64,000 bases of DNA, from NCBI GenBank assembly GCA_002914805.1, contig JXTB01000586.1, positions 3,738-67,737 on the forward strand. Direction: 5' to 3'. The notes beneath the pieces are model-generated. The model saw only the letters and a program-made list of their open reading frames with translations. It ran no database searches and had not been told where the DNA came from. Source of the DNA: Parasponia andersonii (Eukaryota > Streptophyta > Magnoliopsida > Rosales > Cannabaceae). This document shows positions 60,221-64,000 of this stretch, one piece after another. Made by a program: the position numbers and the translations under genes. Every line of letters begins with the position of its first letter. Position 1 is the first letter of the stretch.

Positions 60221-62011
60221 ATGTTGTTACGGCCAAAGCTCCTAAGATCTTTCATTTTGTCATGTAAAGACAAAGAATCCCTAGCTAAGATCCACGCTCT
60301 TGTAATCTTGACTGGCCTCCATCGAAACTACAACGCCCTCCTTATAAAGTCGTACGCACGCATTGCTGATACACAGTCAGCTCGCCATATGTTCGATAAA
60401 ATGCCTCAACGAGGTGTAGATGTGTGGAACGCCATGATCATTGCTTATTCTCGGGAACAAAACCATGATGAAGTTGCAAGCTTACATCATCGGATGATCG
60501 CAGAAGGTGTTAAGCCAGATAGCTCTAGTTTTACTATTGCTCTGAAGGCGTGTGCGAGCTTGTTGGACCTCAGAACAGGTGAAGAAATTTGGTTCAAAGC
60601 GATAGAATTGGGCTACGAGTATGATGCTTTTGTGGGGTCGTCTGTTTTGAACTTGTATGCTAAGTGTGGAAGAATAGACGAAGCAGCGAGTGTGTTTTAT
60701 AAAATGCCAAGAAGGGATCTTGTTTGTTGGACATCAATGGTAACCGGGTACATCCGAAGTGGGCGGTCGTTGGAAGCGGTTGATACTTATAGGCGAATGC
60801 AAAAGGAGGGTGTGGAAGCTGATGGGGTTGTGATGTTGGGGTTGATACAGGCTTGTGCAAGCCTCGAGGACTCAAAACTGGGGTTCTCTATTCATGGGTA
60901 TTTGATTCGGAGAGATCATCCTATGGATGTTGTACTTCAAACTAGCCTTGTTGATATGTATGCCAAGACTGGAAAGCTGGAGTTTGCTTGTCGGTTATTT
61001 AGAAAGATGGTTTATAAGAATGTTGTCTCCTGGGATGCTTTGATTTCTGGCTATGCTCAAAATGGTTTTCCAGTGAATGCTCTCGAAATGTTGGTTAAGA
61101 TGCAGAGTTGTGGTTTTGAACCGGATTTAGTGTCTCTCGTGAGTGCACTTCTAGCATGTTCTCAAGTTGGTTTTTTGAAATTGGGTAAGTCCATACATGG
61201 ATATGTTGCCAGAAGGCTTGATTTTGATCAAGTTTCAGGCACTGCCGTGATTGACATGTACTCAAAATGTGGATGTCTCTCTTATGCACGTGCTCTGTTT
61301 GATAGGACAAAGACTAAAGACTTGATATTTTGGAATGCAATGATTGCCAGCTATGGAATTCACGGACAAGGAAAAGAAGCTTTATCGCTCTTCCTCAAGA
61401 TGACAGAAAGCTTAAAACCCGATCATGCAACTTTTGCTTCACTTCTCTCTGCCTGTAGTCACTCGGGTTTTGTAAAAGAAGGTCGATATTGGTTTCATCT
61501 CATGCAAAGTGAGTTTAAGATCCTACCGGGGGAAAAGCATTATCTTTGTATGGTTGATCTTTTAGCTCGAGCAGGCCAAGTTGAAGAGGCTTATCAGCTA
61601 ATAGGTTCCATGAGTACCGAACCTGGGCTTCCTATATGGGTTGCCCTCCTGGCAGGTTGCTACAATCATGGGAAGTTATTGATTGGAGAAATTGCTACAA
61701 AGAAGATAATTGAGTTAAACCCAAATGACTTGGGAGTTTATGCTTTGATCTCAAACTTCTATGCCAAGGAAAGAAAGTGGAATGAAGTAGCTGGTCTGAA
61801 AAACATCATGAAACAGACTGGAATCAAGAAAATACCTGGCTATAGTGCTGTGGAAGTGAATGGAAACTTTCATTCTTTTCTTGTGGAAGATAATAACTAC
61901 CATCAATATAAAGCTATTGTTCAGTTTCTTGAGAAGTTGGATCATCAGATGAGAATTATGGAATATTTGCCAAACGCTGAACTTCTATGGTATGATCTTG
62001 AAGCAACGTGA
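60221..62011 (+). CDS. Mitochondrial-type PLS-class pentatricopeptide repeat protein (E/E+ subgroup)
   Basis: A single 596-residue open frame without introns, as usual for plant PPR genes. About a dozen PLS-type repeats run from residue 35 to 430, with the regular motifs NAMIIAYSR, LNLYAKCGR, VCWTSMVTGYIRSGR, VDMYAKTGKLEFA, VSWDALISGYAQNG, IDMYSKCGCLSYA and FWNAMIASYGIHGQG. The E domain follows (WVALLAGCYNHG, YALISNFYAKERKWNEV, IKKIPGYSAVEVNG). It ends without the DYW deaminase. Such proteins enter mitochondria or plastids and bind organelle RNA, mostly for C-to-U editing together with a DYW partner. The N-terminus MLLRPKLLRSFILSC is basic and hydroxylated, as in a targeting peptide. The layout and length resemble Arabidopsis At3g25060. 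The first ATG was used; there is no in-frame upstream start nearby. Confidence 0.95.
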   Translation: MLLRPKLLRSFILSCKDKESLAKIHALVILTGLHRNYNALLIKSYARIADTQSARHMFDKMPQRGVDVWNAMIIAYSREQNHDEVASLHHRMIAEGVKPDSSSFTIALKACASLLDLRTGEEIWFKAIELGYEYDAFVGSSVLNLYAKCGRIDEAASVFYKMPRRDLVCWTSMVTGYIRSGRSLEAVDTYRRMQKEGVEADGVVMLGLIQACASLEDSKLGFSIHGYLIRRDHPMDVVLQTSLVDMYAKTGKLEFACRLFRKMVYKNVVSWDALISGYAQNGFPVNALEMLVKMQSCGFEPDLVSLVSALLACSQVGFLKLGKSIHGYVARRLDFDQVSGTAVIDMYSKCGCLSYARALFDRTKTKDLIFWNAMIASYGIHGQGKEALSLFLKMTESLKPDHATFASLLSACSHSGFVKEGRYWFHLMQSEFKILPGEKHYLCMVDLLARAGQVEEAYQLIGSMSTEPGLPIWVALLAGCYNHGKLLIGEIATKKIIELNPNDLGVYALISNFYAKERKWNEVAGLKNIMKQTGIKKIPGYSAVEVNGNFHSFLVEDNNYHQYKAIVQFLEKLDHQMRIMEYLPNAELLWYDLEAT

Positions 62012-64000
62012 CAAAAAAAATGTCTATGTAACTAGACCAAAAATGTTGCCATACTTTTGTCGACAGTGAGGATTGGCATGTAGCAAAGTCGACGCTAGAG
62101 TTGCGGGCAGTAGAGGAACATGAAGCTTGATCTTGACTTCACTGAATGAAACCTTACAGAGAACCAAAAGGCAAGTATATGATTCCTCTTGCTTGGTTGT
62201 GCTGAATCTAGAGCCTGGAACAGGACACATCCTAGACATATTTTTTTTTTCCAAAAACATAACAAGATTAGGCCATGAAGACTTGATTATAGCCAGTTTC
62301 TCAATCCGCAAACTTCTCGTGCGATGATGGTATAATCAACTCTTAGAAGGAGCGAGCTCTAATGATATGGGGTTTAGGTATTAGGTTCAAGGTCATGCTC
62401 AATGATTTCTTCCTTGAGCTGTCTGTAACTTAATAGTAATTCTCGTTATCTGGCAACTATATTTCTCTTCCAGCCTACTTTCCTTTTGGCTATTTTTCTG
62501 TTTTAGTTGAAGAAATTCTTCAAATTTTTTATTTGGTGCTGGATGGCTAAGATTATAATGCAGGCACTGGATAATAAAAGCCACCTTTTCTACATGCAGA
62601 TTTTACTTTTACTATTTGTATGTGTGTGTGTGTTATATAATTCATCGTAAATAAAAACATAATTTTCTGTCTTAAAAATGTTTGACAAAATCAAAATTAA
62701 TATGTTTTCTTTTTTCTTGTCACATGGATAAGACAGTTCTTCTGAATCGTGTTTAGAGTCTAGATTGCAAAACCAAAATTTTGTCAATGTTTCTCGATAA
62801 ATTCAACCACCCCACTTTATTTTTATGAACCGCGTCTGCTAACTCCACTAATATTTAAGATTTTGATTCGAAATTTTTATTGAATTTCTGCGCCATAAAT
62901 AAATAAATGAAATAAGAATCATTGCAGAACGGAAAAAAGGGAGGCTGGTAAACTCAAATTCTTTGTTGATGACCATTTCAACACCTTCTACACGTAATAT
63001 TGAAAGTAAGGCATAAATGGTATAGTAATTTAGACTATTAACTATTAATCTAATAATAAAACTCTTTTAAATGTTAATAAAAGGGAGACCAGTTTGGTGG
63101 GCTACAAAAGTAGATTTGTCCATCAAAAATAAATAATTAGCCAGGTAGATGAGAAAATTCGTCCTTCACTTTATTTTTGCCTCACCTCATAGTCCTTCGA
63201 CATTGGCTGTTTTGTTCAATGATATGAAAGACCAAACTGGCCCCAAATTCAAAAGTCGATCTTTATGCCAAAAGCAGAATCAATCACACAAAAGTCTTAC
63301 CATTAATTACTCTTATCATAATCCAGTTTAGCATTTAGTGCAAGCTAACTTCATGTACCAAATCCATGCAAGGCCGTACAACTCAAAGTTAAGCAATCAT
63401 CACTTTCCCTTTCCCTTGCTACCATTGGCTATACATATAATTTTGGCTTGTTTATGTATTGGTTTTTGGAATATTTAATTAGCACTAATGAGGTAAGGCT
63501 TGTCTCCCTCCTCTATAAATTTAATAAATGAAACATAATATAATTATCCAGGTTCTATTCTAAAACTGATATTTCCATCGTATTTATATATTCTTTGTAC
63601 ATTCAAACTTGGGTTTTTGGAACAAGAAAATAATAATTATTTGTTTATTCACCAAACTTGCTACAAAAGTCCATAATTTTTGAGCAAGTGGAAATTATAA
63701 TAAATAACTACTTTTGTTACCGATCACGTGTTAGTAAAACTGAGTTGGCAGATTGGCTCTTATTTACGGGGACAAAAAAAAGGTGGGGGATTATTGTTGG
63801 CGAATTAGTCTCCCTAGCTCTTTGAGTCGATATTGCTTGGTCATATAATTTTTTTTCTCTTAATTTTTGTCCAACAAATGTTTAAACCATTCATATGCTT
63901 TGCTTTGAAATCTATGAAGTTCAAACTATTGGGCTCATGGCTGGACGATAATTATTGAAGCGATATAAGCAGAGAAATTATCATCACTTAATTAGGTTTG
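62012..64000. other. 3' flank of the PPR gene and intergenic DNA
   Basis: No further gene was recognised. A (TG)n tract lies at 62618-62632. A short open frame at 62127-62327 lies in the probable 3' untranslated region and has no family resemblance. The rest is AT-rich. Confidence 0.5.

Noticed and set aside
62127..62327. Small gene after the PPR protein
   Set aside because: Lies in the likely 3' untranslated region, has no family resemblance and no supporting promoter.
1..64000. CRISPR arrays, bacterial operons or prophage
   Set aside because: The tandem repeats seen are LTR or microsatellite arrays without regular unique spacers. Gene structure is eukaryotic throughout.

Overview
The window is nuclear DNA from a dicot plant, probably a rosid. 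Supporting signs are split genes with plant-type GT-AG introns, a PLS-class PPR gene, G-type lectin receptor kinases, Ty1/copia elements primed by initiator Met-tRNA, tRNA-derived SINEs, MITEs and long AT-rich spacers. One run of Ns (11430-12183) marks an assembly gap. The species cannot be named from the sequence.

Four protein genes look like ordinary housekeeping or organelle-maintenance genes. They are a small SAM-domain protein (19083-21300, +), the GPI-transamidase subunit PIG-S (22056-26839, -), a cytosolic-type methionyl-tRNA synthetase without its usual C-terminal EMAPII-like domain (27298-31004, -) and an intronless mitochondrial-type PPR protein (60221-62011, +). A tRNA-Lys(UUU) gene (26963-27035, +) lies between PIG-S and the synthetase. 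I rebuilt exon structures by hand: PIG-S (13 exons) and MetRS (14 exons) close in frame at every junction, while the SAM gene (6 exons) has one non-canonical donor and one GC donor.

The rest is repeat and pseudogene territory. At 1-5090 lies the eroded 5' part (LTR and gag) of a SIRE-like copia on the minus strand. At 5100-8603 a 5'-truncated plus-strand copia follows, with its 3' LTR. At 9.2-18 kb are two tandem G-type lectin receptor kinase copies: the first is a truncated wreck with a solo LTR (11339-12474, target duplication GTTTG) in its 3' flank; the second (14634-17755) is nearly complete but has an in-frame TAG, a C-terminal frameshift and Gln in place of the ATP-binding Lys. At 32-35.5 kb a papain-like cysteine-protease relic is split by a short gag-only copia. 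At 35.9-41 kb a Helitron-like 3' terminus is followed by an RPA1-like pseudogene, itself split by a long LTR. At 41.9-48.8 kb is a decayed copia whose RNase H can still be recognised, with a MITE nested in an AT microsatellite inside it. At 51.7 kb is a stray copy of MetRS exon 11. At 52.3-58.7 kb an F-box gene is split by a full-length copia; the host reading frame joins exactly across the 5-bp target duplication.

The genes do not form a pathway and there is no operon-like logic. The connecting theme is gene decay by retrotransposon insertion: an F-box gene, a cysteine protease, an RPA-like gene and a receptor-kinase flank are each cut by a different LTR element. I found no convincing new biological system. 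The most distinctive signals are the shared tandem enhancer-like repeats in two copia LTR families, the EMAPII-less MetRS, the kinase with a lost catalytic Lys, and a cluster of palindromic motifs at 47.6-47.9 kb.
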